Positions 12,301-23,353 are shown, numbered from the stretch's first letter. The stretch is DNA of 64,000 bases from Ephydatia muelleri (GCA_013339895.1 JABACO010000017.1:7499690-7563689), one strand, 5' to 3'. The notes: generated by a model not told the origin, from the sequence alone. Program-made: numbers and translations.

Positions 12301-15300
12301 GTCGATTTCATACGTCACCGGTGTAACTTTGGCTTTGACACAATAAGGCCCTTGCCATTTCGCCATAAGTTTATTGGTCACAGTGGGCAGTAGAACTAGC
12401 ACCTGATCTCCCTCCATGAATTCCCTCTTCCTTGCACTCTGATCATACCATCTTTTCTGCATCATCTGAGCTTCCTTGCAGTTTTCACTGACTAGCTCCG
12501 ACATCATTGCAAGCTTCTGCTGTACCGTCAAGACGTAGGATATGACGCTTTCACCACTACGCTTGCTAGCCTTCCAGGTTTCCTTCAATATGTCGAGCGG
12601 CCCTCTTACATGTCGCCCATACATCAACTCAAATGGGGAGAAGCCTGTAGTTGCCTGCGGTACTTCTCGGTAGGCAAACAGCAGATACGGCAGTAGTTTG
12701 TCCCAGTCTTTCCCCTCCAGTGCAGTCTTGCGAAGCATAGATTTCAATGTTCCATTAAACCTTTCGACAAGACCGTCCGTCTGTGGGTGGTAAGGGCTAG
12801 TTCTTATTGGATGTATGTGCAGCAGGTTGTACAGCTCAGCCAATAATTTGGACATGAAGTTTGTCCCTTGGTCCGTTAGGATTTCCCTCGGCACTCCGAC
12901 ACGTGCGAACATAGTCACCAGCTCCTCTGCCACATGCTCAGCATCGACTGTCCTCATGGGTATTGCTTCCGTGTAGCGAGTAGCATAATCGCACACAACA
13001 AGTATGTACTTGTTTCCTGTGCTACTTCGCGGCAAAGGCCCGACAATATCCATGGCAATCCTCGTAAACAACTCCTCAATCACTGGTAGTGGAACTAAGG
13101 ATGCTCGAAGATTCTTGACTGCTGAATGTTTCTGGCACTGCTCACATGTTCTGCACCATTCCGCTACATCCCGATACAATGTCGGCCAGTAGAATCGTTG
13201 CAAGATTCGCTCAACTGTCTTTTTCTTCCCCAAATGTCCTGCAAGTGGTATCTCATGAGCCAACCTGAGAACAGCCTCCCGATGTTGCTTCGGGATGATC
13301 AGTTGCTCGATGCCTAACTCCTCTCCTTCCTCTCCATCAGAGCGACCAGCTTCACGCTTAGTTCAGTAGCCCCCTTCGATGATGAAGCGGACCTTTCTTC
13401 AACGATTCTCATGAGCTTTTCCATCTGTGCTCCCATTTCCTCGGCTTTCTCTCTCGCTTCTCTTTCTCGACGCCTCCCTTCTTCTGCAATCTCTCTCTCG
13501 CGCTGTAAGCGTTCCTCTTCTCGTCTCGCTCTCTCTTCTGCTATCTCTTTCTCGCGCTGTACGCGTTCTTCTCGTCTGAGTCTTTCGCGTTCAATCTCCT
13601 CTTCTCGTTTCTGCCTATCCTCAATCAATTTCTGCAGCATGTCCTGCAGCGCTTGTTCCGACATCTCGCCTGCTCGAAATGATCAACCGGAACGGGTTGT
13701 CATACACCGTCGCTCAATGTGTCTAGAGTCAGAAAGCTATCTAACGGCTCACGATCCCACCGCTGCCACCAAATGTAGAGGACCGTATAGTAACGTACTA
13801 TCGTGCCGACGCTGTAGACCACCAAAACTATACTACACGGCAGCAGTATACATTAATGCAGGCCAATAGCTCAGAGAACTCTCAATCTCATCATGTTCAT
13901 CTATCTTTCCAACATACGTGCATGCTTATATATACATACACATAGCACCAATACGTGACTAACTTTAACCTCAAGTTCGTATTACAACACTTTACTTCAA
14001 CCTTCTGAATGCAGCCTTGTTGACAGGTTACTGTCTCTCAATTGTTGCACTCCGGACCTTTAGGACTGGCTGGCTTCCCTGACAGGGCTGTATAGTGTGA
14101 TATGATTGTTACCAGTTTTATAATATGTACTAGAAATTATTATTATTGTACAAAGTATGATAAATGTACCTTTGTATTCCTATTTAAGAATCAGAGCCAA
14201 TGCAAGGGCCTTACTGAACAGGGTAAATTAATTCTATTTTAGAATTATAATACTATAATACAATTGAACATTACTCATTTGAAATGTGAGAAGAAAAGTG
14301 AAATGTATTTATACTAGAATTGTTTTATAGTTCTAGCAAAAACAGTTCTTTATTTAAAAAATAACAGGTTTTTTTTATAGTAAGGACTAAGAAAAAGTGC
14401 AAAGCAGTAATGCATGCATATCCTCTTTACTGCCCACTATAAAAAATATTCAGTACTGATTTCTGAACATACCATCACAGCTTTCTTCACAGTCGTTGAG
14501 CCCTGATGCGTACCTGATGATGGTCTGGGCTGCATAAAAAAAAAACAAAAACATATTGTATGCTACATTGTAAAAGCAACACAATAGTTACCACAATCTC
14601 TTCATCATGATCAGCACTGTCATCACTAAAGCTATCCTGTTCATTATCTGCAAAAGGCATAATTACAGGTATACTCTTGAACACGAACACATGGTATACC
14701 ATTCATGTGTTTGAATATCACAGTATACTTTTTTCCCTTGTACAACCAAACTAATTCGTTTCCTATCTTTAAATCTTCTTTGGTAACAGTGTCTTTGTCA
14801 TCTGTCGACAGCGATATTGTCAAAGTCTTGTAAACTTTGTTGTCTTCGATGCATAAAATTCTACACCATTCTTAAAAAATTCAAAGTTAGTGAATAATAA
14901 ACACTCAGAATACAAGTACTTATTCACAGATTAATGAGTATTAGCATATAGATGTTTCGCTAATTAGCTTAATTAAAAGTACAAAGTTGTTAATTATTCA
15001 AACACCATTGCAATTGGTGTTTCATGCAGTAACAGCACCACACACATGAATAAGCTTTAGTTTATGTGTACACGTACTGCCATTACATGCATTGGCCACT
15101 AATATATATTCATAGATCATATGTGGTCATGTACATGTACACATGATTCTGTTTGTCAACGTAACGATTGAACCAAATTAGCACGTATACGTGTATGAGT
15201 ACGTACGTACCGGTCAATATGCTCCTGATTTTGAAAGTGTGTGATCGATCACAAGCAGTGGATCAAGATCACTTACGTGGCTCAAGAGGTGGACAGGGCT

Positions 15301-15373
15301 TCTTTTCCGCGTTGTCTTTGCAGACTCGCAGTGGAGGCTTTGTGGATCGAATGGGGCGCTTACTAGATGACAT
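9372..15373 (-). CDS. BEN-domain-like second gene of the giant transposon (split by a retroelement)
   Basis: This is a spliced minus-strand gene. Exon 1 (15373-15277) begins MSSSKRPIRSTKPPLRVCK and ends at GTAAGT. Exon 2 (14870-14700) encodes WCRILCIEDNKVYK... and LVWLYKGKKYTVIFKHM. Exon 3 (14647-14592) is acidic, DNEQDSFSDDSADHDEE. Exon 4 (14529-14473) encodes PRPSSGTHQGSTTVKK. These four join in phase (1, 1, 0, 0). Exon 5 begins at 14087 and is interrupted after three bases by the nested gypsy element, resuming at 10409. The last two exons (9680-9591 and 9535-9372) join in phase to give KTPLPPGRVKLLEECLETKF and IIRDKLNQKCRDKCNKAKK before the stop. The ending PL..rv..LEE....KFG....IRd.LNqKCRD resembles the C-terminal half of BEN DNA-binding domains. 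Middle exons (about 10270-9830) are visible but not phased. It may be the TnpA-like DNA-binding partner of the transposase. Confidence 0.55.
10415..10725 (-). repeat. LTR (downstream) of the Gmr1-like element
   Basis: 311 bp, TGTAGAGGACCG... to ...CTTCCCTGACA on plus. It matches 13774-14084 except for one visible difference (AATATACG versus AACATACG). Confidence 0.93.
13774..14084 (-). repeat. LTR (upstream) of the Gmr1-like element
   Basis: 311 bp, near-identical to 10415-10725, followed by GGGCT. Confidence 0.93.
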
Positions 15374-15473
15374 TTTTGGCGAGAGCGAGCAGATTGACAA
15401 AGCACGTGGAAATATTAGAAATAAGAAAATTAAAGATTGTGACGGTATAGATCACTGATAGCGATCGACGTCG
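15374..15473. promoter_or_regulatory. Divergent promoter of the giant transposon
   Basis: Only 100 bp separate the start codons of the minus-strand BEN-like gene (15373) and the plus-strand transposase (15474). Both transcripts must therefore start in, or overlap, this interval. No TATA box stands out. Confidence 0.45.
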
Positions 15474-18400
15474 ATGTCACAAAGGAAACGAACTCGGTAC
15501 AGAGAGTACGCTAGAGATCCTACTATTCCTGTACCGTCACGTACAATTCTAAGGCAAGGCCTAGCGCAAACCTCGAGCTCACAAGGTACGTTGTATTCAT
15601 TAGTTTACACGCGCACGTACATGTACGTCAGTCATGTATTTGTGTGTGATTTGATTCATACGAATAGGTAACACGCAACGAAAGAGGAAACGATATGCTT
15701 CTGACCCAAATACACCGGTTCCGGAAAGAACCCTCCGTCGGTGGAAGGCAAAAGAAGGTATCTAATTAATATCCTATCTAGACTAACCATTTCGTCATTG
15801 TGTTTGTATACAGTTTACGTAATAAATTTAAATTAAATTGATCAGCAAGTTCAATGCGCTTTTTGACTTACCGTGTTATGATTAGGCGCTCAAGGACAAG
15901 ATGAGAGAGGTTGTAGTGTTGATGGAAGTGAGGAAGTGGTTGATAGCAATGAGATGCGTGAGATAGATGATCAAGAAAATTCTGATATTGATGGGGACAA
16001 TAATTGCATTACCAAAGAAAGTGGTGATAATGGTGATGATGATGATGATGATGATGGCACGAATGAGCATGGTGATGATGTTGATGATCATCTGGATGAT
16101 GGTAATGATGGCGATGATGATGATGATGACACTAATGAGCATGGTGATCATGTTGATGATCATCTGGATGATGGTAATGATGGCAATGATGATGATGATG
16201 ACACTAATGAGCATGGTGATGATGTTGATGATCATCTGGATGATGGTAATGATGGCGATGATGATGGTGATGACACTAATGAGCATGGTGATGATGTTGA
16301 TGATGATGGTAATGATGGTGATGATGGTAGTGAGAATAGTGATGATGAAAATGATGATCACAGTGTTGATGATAATGTTAATGATGAAGACCATGATGGT
16401 GGTGTTTATCCTGATGACAATGATGATGGTAAAACTGAAGATGATGTTGGAGGAACTACTGAGGAGATTCCACAGCCATTAACTGCCGCTGTCCTGAAGA
16501 AGAAGTTATCTTTGCTGCCTCTTTATTCTGATGCACCATTAAGCACTAAGGCTAGCTGGATTGCATGTAACTACTTTTCAGTGACAAATAATCTCAGTGA
16601 AGCTGCAACCAAGCAACTCCTAGATCTTATTGCAATTCATTGCCCTAAACGTGACCAATGTGCCAGGTCCACCTATCAACTTAGGAAACGGCTAAATCCC
16701 TTTGATGATGTTGAAATGCATATGTATTGTTCAGAATGCATGAAGGAACTGAAAGATACTAAAAAGTGCATCGATAGAAATTGCAGAAGAAAAAGATCAA
16801 AAGTCTGCTATCTCAGTTTGCTTCCATTTCATCAGCATCTGTCCACCATATTTTCAAGTAGGTTGTATCAACTTATCCTGATTTATAAATACTTTTTTAC
16901 AATACAGATAAATGGAACGATATCTTAAAACATTTCTCCCGGAAACGTACCAAAGGGATTATACAGGACATCGATGATGGAACTATTTGTGAAAGTTTAA
17001 GAGCTGAAGGAGCTTTTCTATCATGTCCTGAACATGCTGGGCTTATTTTATGCACTGATGGTGTCCCTGTCTTCAAATCATCAGGTTTGTTTACTCCATA
17101 ATCATGTTTAATTTTATTGTATTATACCTTACACGTAGGTCAAACATTGTGGCCTGTGTTGATGTTTACTACATCTCTTCCACCTGAGGTCAGGATGAAT
17201 GTAGAAAACATGATAGTTGCTGCATTGTGGCTAGGACCATGCAAGCCATCAATAGATGTATTGCTTCCATCGGTGCTGTCAAAAATTGACTTATTACATA
17301 CTAATGGAATAGAGTTTAGTACGCCGCATGGGAAAAAAGTGTTACGAGTGAAAATAGTAGCTGCAGTATTTGATTTTCCAGCCAAAGCAATGGCTCTAAA
17401 TATTGTTCAGTTTAATGGTTACTATGGATGCCCATATTGTAAAGACAGAGGCATCCATAAATGCCACAGACATTTGTATTTACCAGCAGAACCACATATT
17501 GCTAAAGAACCTGGTGATATTGATGCATGGGCACGAAAAGCAGAAGAAATTTTGAAGCTAGTATTTGGTGTTAAAGGTTTCTCTATGCTAATTACAATCC
17601 ATCATGTACCTATTGATTATCTGCATGCTATTTTGCAGGGCATAACAAAGCAATTTTTAGAGTGCTGGATTAATTCTGATTACTCGGAACATCGATTTTA
17701 TCTTGGAAACAATGTTAATGATATTGATGCTTACTTATTGAATATAAAACCACCCCACGAGTTTAGAAGCACTCCACGTCCTATTAAAAAAAATCTATTT
17801 TATTGGAAGTCATCAGAATATAGGGCTTGGTTGCTGTACTATTCGCTGCCAATCATTCTTACCTACTTACCATCTGACTATGTGAATCATTTTGCATTAC
17901 TGATTTCTGCTATGCATATTCTGCTAGGCTGCAACATTTCTACTCATGATTTATCAGTATCTGAAGAATGCTTATTCGCATTTTATGCTGAAGTACCTGA
18001 AATGTATCCTGACACAATGCTTACAGCAAATTTGCACACGATCGTACATTTGTGCCAATTTGTGCGATTATTGGGCCCTCTTTGGGTATATTCTACTTTC
18101 GGTTTTGAAAATATGAATGGATACATCAAGAGACATCGTCATGGCACAAGAAACTTTTTACCTAGCTTAGCACAAGCTATTAGCACAACATTTTCTGTAT
18201 CTACATACAGAAATGAATTATCTTTAGACACTGAAGCCATTCATTTTGTGTCTGAGAAGCAAAGTAACAGGGTCAATGGTGCACATGGCAAAATTCACTG
18301 CTGTAATCTTTTAGATTATGAGTATGATGCTCTACAGGTTGCTGGATTTCATTTGGTCAATAATGATGTATCAACATTTCCATGTTATACTGCACTTGAC

Positions 18401-18763
18401 AACACATCATACCATGTTCGGAAAAAAACACTTCGAGACAGTTCAATTTGTGAATTTCTTCACGGATCGGACTTGCTTCTAGGGTCCATCAGACGCTTTT
18501 GCATCGGTCCAGTAGCAATTATAGACACGTTTGAAAACATGACAGAAAGTATTTTAAGTGGTGCACCATTCAGTAAACCAATACATTCAAGAAATGCTTT
18601 GCACATCAACAAAAATTTTGTTCAAGTTAAGAAATTGTCTGTTTCAAACACAGTATTGGCAGTGTCAGTTAATTCTTTGAGAAGAAAATGTATTCATATT
18701 CCAATCAAGAAGTCACAAGCAGATATAATTGTATTCATACCAAACACTTACGAGCACCATTAA
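15474..18763 (+). CDS. tnp2-type (CACTA/EnSpm) transposase, five exons
   Basis: Exons 15474-15585, 15668-15757, 15886-16857, 16908-17084 and 17139-18763 all join in phase 1 with GT-AG introns, giving 991 residues. Exons 1 and 2 each encode one copy of a basic motif (QRKRTRYREYARDPTIPVPS and QRKRKRYASDPNTPVPERTL). Exon 3 holds a long acidic Asp/Asn/Gly/His repeat and then a Cys-rich stretch (YCSECMKEL...CIDRNC). Exon 4 ends in LCTDGVPVFKSSG, and exon 5 continues QTLWPVLMF, CPYCKDRGIHKCH, HHVPIDYLHAILQG and STFGFENMNGYIKRHRHGTR. These are hallmark blocks of the tnp2/DUF4218 transposases. The Asp of TDG, the Asp of PIDYLH and the Glu of GFENMNG are the likely catalytic triad (inference from family). 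No internal stop is seen, so it may be functional. Confidence 0.88.
16027..16440 (+). repeat. GAT/GAN-rich coding minisatellite in the transposase
   Basis: A unit of about 72 bp (24 residues such as TNEHGDDVDDHLDDGNDGDD) is repeated about four times in exon 3, giving a very acidic tract. The frame is kept through all units. Confidence 0.88.
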
Positions 18764-19129
18764 AATGTACTGCATGAACTGACAACTATATACATGTATG
18801 TGCTTGAACATATTACTTTATTTTGTATTTTATTGTTATGTACAAAATCAAAACACCAATAATGTTCTGATTGTATCAATCATAGAATTATGTATAATTA
18901 ATGAGTTAGTCATCCTTACCTTGCCGAAAAACCAAGAAGCAAGAATACATTAACGACATGTGCATCACAGTCTGAAAGGTTAATAGAGCCAAGATACAAG
19001 GTTTTATCAGAACTGAAGTACTATTTGGATTTTGCACTTATTAATAAGATTGGTTTGCTTTCAGTAGCAACAACTGAATAAAATTGACATCTATTAGATA
19101 CTTACCTAGAAGCAATATTGACATCTTTT

Positions 19130-19407
19130 CATAGTAGTCAAAATTATATTTCTTGAGATCTTGTTAGAATTTTGCCAAGATCTTGACATCTTGGCATTGT
19201 AGCCAAGACACGGCTCATATCTGTAACATCTTGTAACAATCTTGCCAAGAACCAATGTTAGATCTTGATATCTTGGCATTGTAGTCAAGATGCGGCATAC
19301 GTTTCTTGATATAAGTAAGATCTTGCCAAGATCTTATAAACATCTTGCCCAAGATTGCAAGATCTTGGGTTTCTTGGGCAAGACTTGCCCAAGAACTTTT
19401 TGCTGGG
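19130..19407. repeat. Right subterminal repeats of the giant transposon
   Basis: Many GCCAAGATCTTG and TTGATATCTTGGCATTGTAG words occur, some in pairs, ending in the terminal inverted repeat. They mirror the words at the left end. Confidence 0.85.
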
Positions 19408-19410
19408 CAA

Positions 19411-19486
19411 GCCACTTCAAAGTAGAGAGTCGTTCCAATACATGCCCACCGCAGGGGAATATCACCGCTTCAGCCAGACACAGCAT
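19411..19486 (-). pseudogene. Upstream half of the open frame split by the giant transposon
   Basis: The minus-strand frame from an ATG at 19486 reads MLCLAEAVIFPCGGHVLERL and enters the transposon's right edge in the phase that leaves on the left edge (8760 downward). The protein is not recognised. Confidence 0.4.
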
Positions 19487-19599
19487 GTAACGTGAGGTGG
19501 CCAGCCTACACACACATATGCAGCGGATTGCTAACTGCTGTTGAAGTTTCGTGTCTTCACTTCAATCGTTGACCTTGTCTTGTGTTTCTATGCATTCAA

Positions 19600-19767
19600 T
19601 TATTGATATCTTTAAAATATTATTTTATTTTTAATTTTATTTTTATTTTTATTTTTAATTATAATATAATTAATACAGGAATACAAGATACCACATTATT
19701 ATTATTATTACATACACTGTATGCACTACAATTCTACCTATCATTACCTACGCTACTCGCATGAGTC
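19600..19767 (-). repeat. AT-rich 3' tail of the LINE
   Basis: On the minus strand the LINE end is followed by (AAT)n and then (AAAAT)-like repeats. These fit a microsatellite-type LINE tail rather than a long poly(A). Confidence 0.55.
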
Positions 19768-22226
19768 CTATGCTGCAGACCCCCTCAATAAGATGGCTCT
19801 AGCTACAGACCTCACCAGGGACATGTTGAGGCGACTATACATTTCATTTAGGACACTGGATTTGGGACTAGCTTGATGGATGGCTATAAGCGAGGCAAGA
19901 CGGGAAAAAAACAGCCTGAGCCTCTTTCCCCCAGTGTCCAAAGGTCTCCACAGCTTAAGGAATGCATGTCCATCCGAGCTCCTGGCACTTCGTGTCGTTG
20001 GCTTCATGCTTTCTGCATTCTGCTGCATAGGCTGCTGACCCTGCTGATGTGCTAGCATCCCTCAACATGGCTGGAGTTAAAGGAGAGGTGACAGTTATAT
20101 CAATAGCTGCTGGAGACCCTCTGACCCAATCCTGAACAAGAACATCAGCTGGGCGAGTGTTTCTCTGAACCCTAGAGAGCCCAAAACCAGCTTCCACTCT
20201 CACAGAGAGGTGTGCTTGGCGACAGAACTCAACAAAGATGTTGCACAGGCGATTGTGTCAGGTGACCACATCCCCACCATGTCTACAAGAGGCAGCATGA
20301 TGACCCAGAGGATTGAGAACCAACTCTGGGCAAAAGGGGCAGGGAGAGGCCTCTGATGTGTTGAGACCAAGCCACCACCTAATGGCCGTTTGGTACTCTG
20401 CTGAGTCAAGGTGCAGTTTCAAACTTGTAGAAGGGATAGCAGTAATCCAAGAACTGGCATGGGGAGAAGAAACTGAGAGCATGCGAGCCTTGTTCACCAG
20501 GGAAGCTGAAGACAGCAGAGAATGGAATGCGAAAGAATCCAGCTTTTGAGACAGCGACTTCTGCTGGGGAGGAGAATTGAGCACTGATTCCATGGTGATG
20601 GAGTCCTGTGGAGAGACCCGGGCATTGAAGCGAAGAATGGCCTGCTGTAAGTGAGTGTTGTCAGGGTTCCCCATTTCTAAAGATGCCACGGAAGAGATGA
20701 AGGCGGAACACGAGTGAAGAGATAGAGAACGCAGGCCGAGCCCACCCAGCTTAGGACTTAAGTTGAGCTTGCTGCCACTGTGTGTCTGGCACATCTATTG
20801 TTACACAAGAAGAGAAGCAAAGTCTCACTTCTTCATCAAAAAACTTCAAGGAATCTTCACAGAGATTGGTGGGGGTGGTTCTAGCAAGGTGTACTAACTT
20901 GCAGTAGCTTCCGCACATGCGGAGGAGAGAGATGGCAACATGGAGATCAACTGCGGTAACATCCGAGATGGCTCTCAGCAGTACCTTGAAATTATTGTGT
21001 TTCTCAGCAAAGAAGCGAGAATGCACAATGTCACCGATAGGAGCCCCAAGGATCTCCAAGTTGGGTAGGATTGAGGACTTAACCGAGGCTGGAAAAAGTG
21101 AGATACCATTCCTACTGAACACTTCACACTTGGGATAATTGATGAACAGACCCAAGTGGGGCCCCAACTCTTCAATTAGATGCAGAGCTCGTACTACAGC
21201 CGACCTCTCCCCCACCAGTATGCCATCATCCAGGTACCAAGCATTGAAGCTAAGGTTAATGCAATCGTCGTCAGCCTCTATGCTAGAAACAAGCTTTTGG
21301 AGGACCAAAGCAAACAACTTATCCAGGATTGAGCAAAGGCACTTTCCTGTGAGTCTTCGAAGCACTTCACCAACAACTATGGGTCTAATGTCAGTACATC
21401 GACCCTCACAGAATTTACCCTTGTTTAGTGCAATCAATCTACCACCAGATAAGAAAGCAGAAACACTTTTGGGGGCCTTACCTGAGGCTAGAATGTTAAC
21501 AACCCCCTTCAGGGAGTCACAGATTGGGGTTTGGAGAGGCACTGAAGCTGCATCAAGTAGATGTTGAATAGATAAGCCAGAGGGACCCGCCGAGGTACCT
21601 TTAGTGAAGGATCTCAAAATATGCAGGATGCCAAAGGAAGGGCCGAGAATAACGGGGTTGCTGTCTATGTCTGGGATCGTGGGGTGAGGACAGGAAGGAT
21701 TCTTGGACTGTAACAAGTTCAATGTTGTACTGTTAGAAGGTGCAATGCCACTGGAGAGCAGTATGCGGCAAGCCTTTCCCATCAATCCTGAACGGCCTAG
21801 TGAAATGGCTGAAGAAATTTCTTGACTGTGGGTAGATGTCCCGAAGTTTTTGGATGAACTGTGGAGGTTGGCTCGGGTTAAGGACATTGACCAGAGGGTG
21901 ACCAGATCATTATTTAGCCACATCTTGCAAAGTGACTCGATTGGGGTGTGCGGGTTGACGACACCTCTCTGCTTCAAAGAGGGAAGGACACACTTTGGGA
22001 GCATGAACAGCTTCAACCAAGCCTCTTCTGAGTTATGCCGGAGGACCTCTTTCAGGGCTGTTGACAAGGCTCGGGCAAACTTTAGTAGGCACGAAGCGTA
22101 GAGTTGGGTGATGCAGCTGACAGACCTCCTCAAAGGTGGGAAGATTCTGGTTGATCTGTGGTTCTGGCGCTATGGAGGACTGGAGATGGGCTATTTGGTT
22201 GGTCAGACTCTGTGAGCAATGCAGAA
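19768..22226 (-). mobile_element. 5'-truncated LINE with restriction-like endonuclease signature
   Basis: Minus strand. From the N-terminal side: LKLFMLPKCVLPSLKQRG, GKACRILLSSGIAPSNS, TSAGPSGLSIQHLLDAASV, DIRPIVVGEVLRRLTGKCL, then FNAWYLDDGILVGE (the YxDD core of reverse transcriptase). The C-terminal part has CPFCPELVLNPLGHHAASC (a C-x2-C...H...C knuckle), then HNRL, then RPADVLVQDWVRGSPAAID, a PD...D arrangement as in R2-, NeSL- and HERO-type endonucleases. Defects seen: a frameshift near 22.08 kb, loss of the middle reverse transcriptase block between the LTGKCL and LQKLVS segments, and a stop next to the HN motif at about 20.26 kb. It is not mobile on its own. Confidence 0.75.
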
Positions 22227-22227
22227 G

Positions 22228-22540
22228 ATGTTATTATTGAATTGTATAACATATTACAAAAAATGCATTACAAGATAGTACATAAAACAAGCCTACAATT
22301 CAACTAGAAGCAAAACTTCAAATTACTATGGACCAACTCCGATGGCCCTTGCTACAAACCTAACTAAAAACATGTTGAGGTGACCGTATATTTCAGTGAC
22401 TATTTTTGGTTTGGGAAAAGACTGGCTGATGGAAAGCAGAGATAGAAGCACTATGGACATCTTTCTCCCAATTACCATAGGTCTCTACGGCTAGGGGGAA
22501 ACATGTCACCCCAAGTCCTGGCACCTTCTGTTATTGTTAT
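22228..22540 (-). mobile_element. 3' fragment of the same LINE family
   Basis: The stretch with ACATGTTGAGGTGACCGTAT and CATAGGTCTCTACGGCTA parallels 19795-20000 of the larger copy (ACATGTTGAGGCGACTATAC and AAAGGTCTCCACAGCTTA). It is more diverged and severely 5' truncated. Confidence 0.6.
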
Positions 22541-22746
22541 TAATTCTTACCCACCTTTTCATAATCTCCTTTGTTAATCCAGGCCAGGAATATTTTCAAA
22601 TGCATTTGCTTGAATTGTGCGTGTCATCCATGCATACATGCCTGCAATGCCACGTGATGTAGTTGATATTCATGTTACACGCTATGCGTCACGCTCCGTA
22701 GAGCAATACCTTATTCACCCGCAGCGTTTAATAGATTGAAATGTAT

Positions 22747-23027
22747 ACAAGTAAATAAAACCATTCTCTATGAGAAAGTTGGTGGGATATATGATTTGAA
22801 GGCAATTGGTGGTGTAAAAAGCAAGGAAACAAGGTCTTATCTGAAGGGAAAATGTAATAGTGCTATATTTAGCACACAAACAACATATACCCTAAAATGT
22901 GCTAAATATAGGACTATTACATTTTCCCTTCAGATAAGACCTTGTTTCCTTGCTTTTTACACCACTAATTGCCTTCAAATCCTATATCCCACCAACTTTC
23001 TCATAGAGAATGGTTTTATTTACTTGT
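22747..23027. mobile_element. Small foldback / MITE palindrome
   Basis: Left arm ACAAGTAAATAAAACCATTC... is mirrored by the right arm ending GAATGGTTTTATTTACTTGT. The arms are about 130 bp, centred near 22887 around TAGCACAC...GTGTGCTA-like sequence. It is non-coding. Confidence 0.85.
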
Positions 23028-23191
23028 TTTCTTAATTTTTTTATCACACCCAATGACTGTTGTATCGCTGCTTCTCCATTTTCATTTCTTTCCATATCAC
23101 CAAAGAGCTTTTCTCTAATTGTTATGCTATTTATACACATGCCGTTTATCTTTAGACCGTAATTACGAAATGATCTAATTATACAAGACAT
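23028..23191 (-). CDS. Possible isolated exon beside the foldback
   Basis: Minus frame MSCIIRSFRNYGLKING... to GEAAIQQSLGVIKKLRKQ ends at a possible donor (CAA|GTAAAT) that overlaps the foldback edge. I recognise no family, and it may be chance. Confidence 0.2.
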
Positions 23192-23330
23192 AGGCTGATA
23201 TTCGATTGTGTATCAAAGTATAACAACTACTATATTTATATAAAAGCGAGTCCTGCGGCCGATTCTGAAGCTATTGGTGAAATTTTCATCGCTTAAAAGT
23301 GTTCCTGACCCGAGTTATGCGTTGCCAAGA

Positions 23331-23353
23331 AGGAGGAGGAGGAGGAGGAGGAG
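23331..23353. repeat. (GGA)n microsatellite
   Basis: Seven GGA/AGG units are read directly. Confidence 0.85.

Larger units (their letters stand above)
10415..14084 (-). mobile_element. Gmr1-like Ty3/gypsy retrotransposon, young but broken
   Basis: Two 311-bp LTRs in the same orientation flank a minus-strand interior. GGGCT flanks both sides (10410-10414, 14085-14089), a 5-bp target duplication. After the upstream LTR (high coordinates) comes a likely primer-binding region beginning TTTGGTGGCAGCGGTGGGA. Parts in order are a charged coiled-coil protein (about 13.66-13.3 kb), an integrase zinc-binding H-C domain and core (about 13.25-12.3 kb), reverse transcriptase (about 12.1-11.3 kb) and RNase H (about 11.25-10.67 kb). 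Integrase lying before reverse transcriptase is the reverse of most gypsy elements and marks the Gmr1 clade. The LTRs differ at about one site, so it is young. The coding region is broken, with a few breaks. Confidence 0.85.
8764..19407. mobile_element. 10.6-kb CACTA/EnSpm-like DNA transposon
   Basis: The left end CCCAGCAAAAAATTCTTGGG is the inverted repeat of the right end CCCAAGAACTTTTTGCTGGG. CAA flanks both ends (8761-8763, 19408-19410), matching the 3-bp duplication usual for CACTA elements. Both subterminal zones are packed with CAAGATCTTG-type palindromes, as expected of transposase binding sites. Inside are a five-exon tnp2-type transposase (plus) and a divergent BEN-like gene (minus), sharing a 100-bp gap. 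The ends do not read CACTA or CACTG, which is odd for the superfamily. A younger Gmr1-type gypsy element is nested at 10415-14084, so the transposon without it is about 7.0 kb. Confidence 0.85.

Noticed and set aside
15882-16482. Ile-rich minus frame and Met-rich plus frame at the GAT repeats
   Set aside because: Shadows of the acidic repeat in the transposase, whose frame is fixed by four phased introns.
20258-22133. Host gene on the minus strand
   Set aside because: Reverse transcriptase (YLDD) and endonuclease motifs plus a truncated 5' end and a repetitive 3' tail show a LINE.
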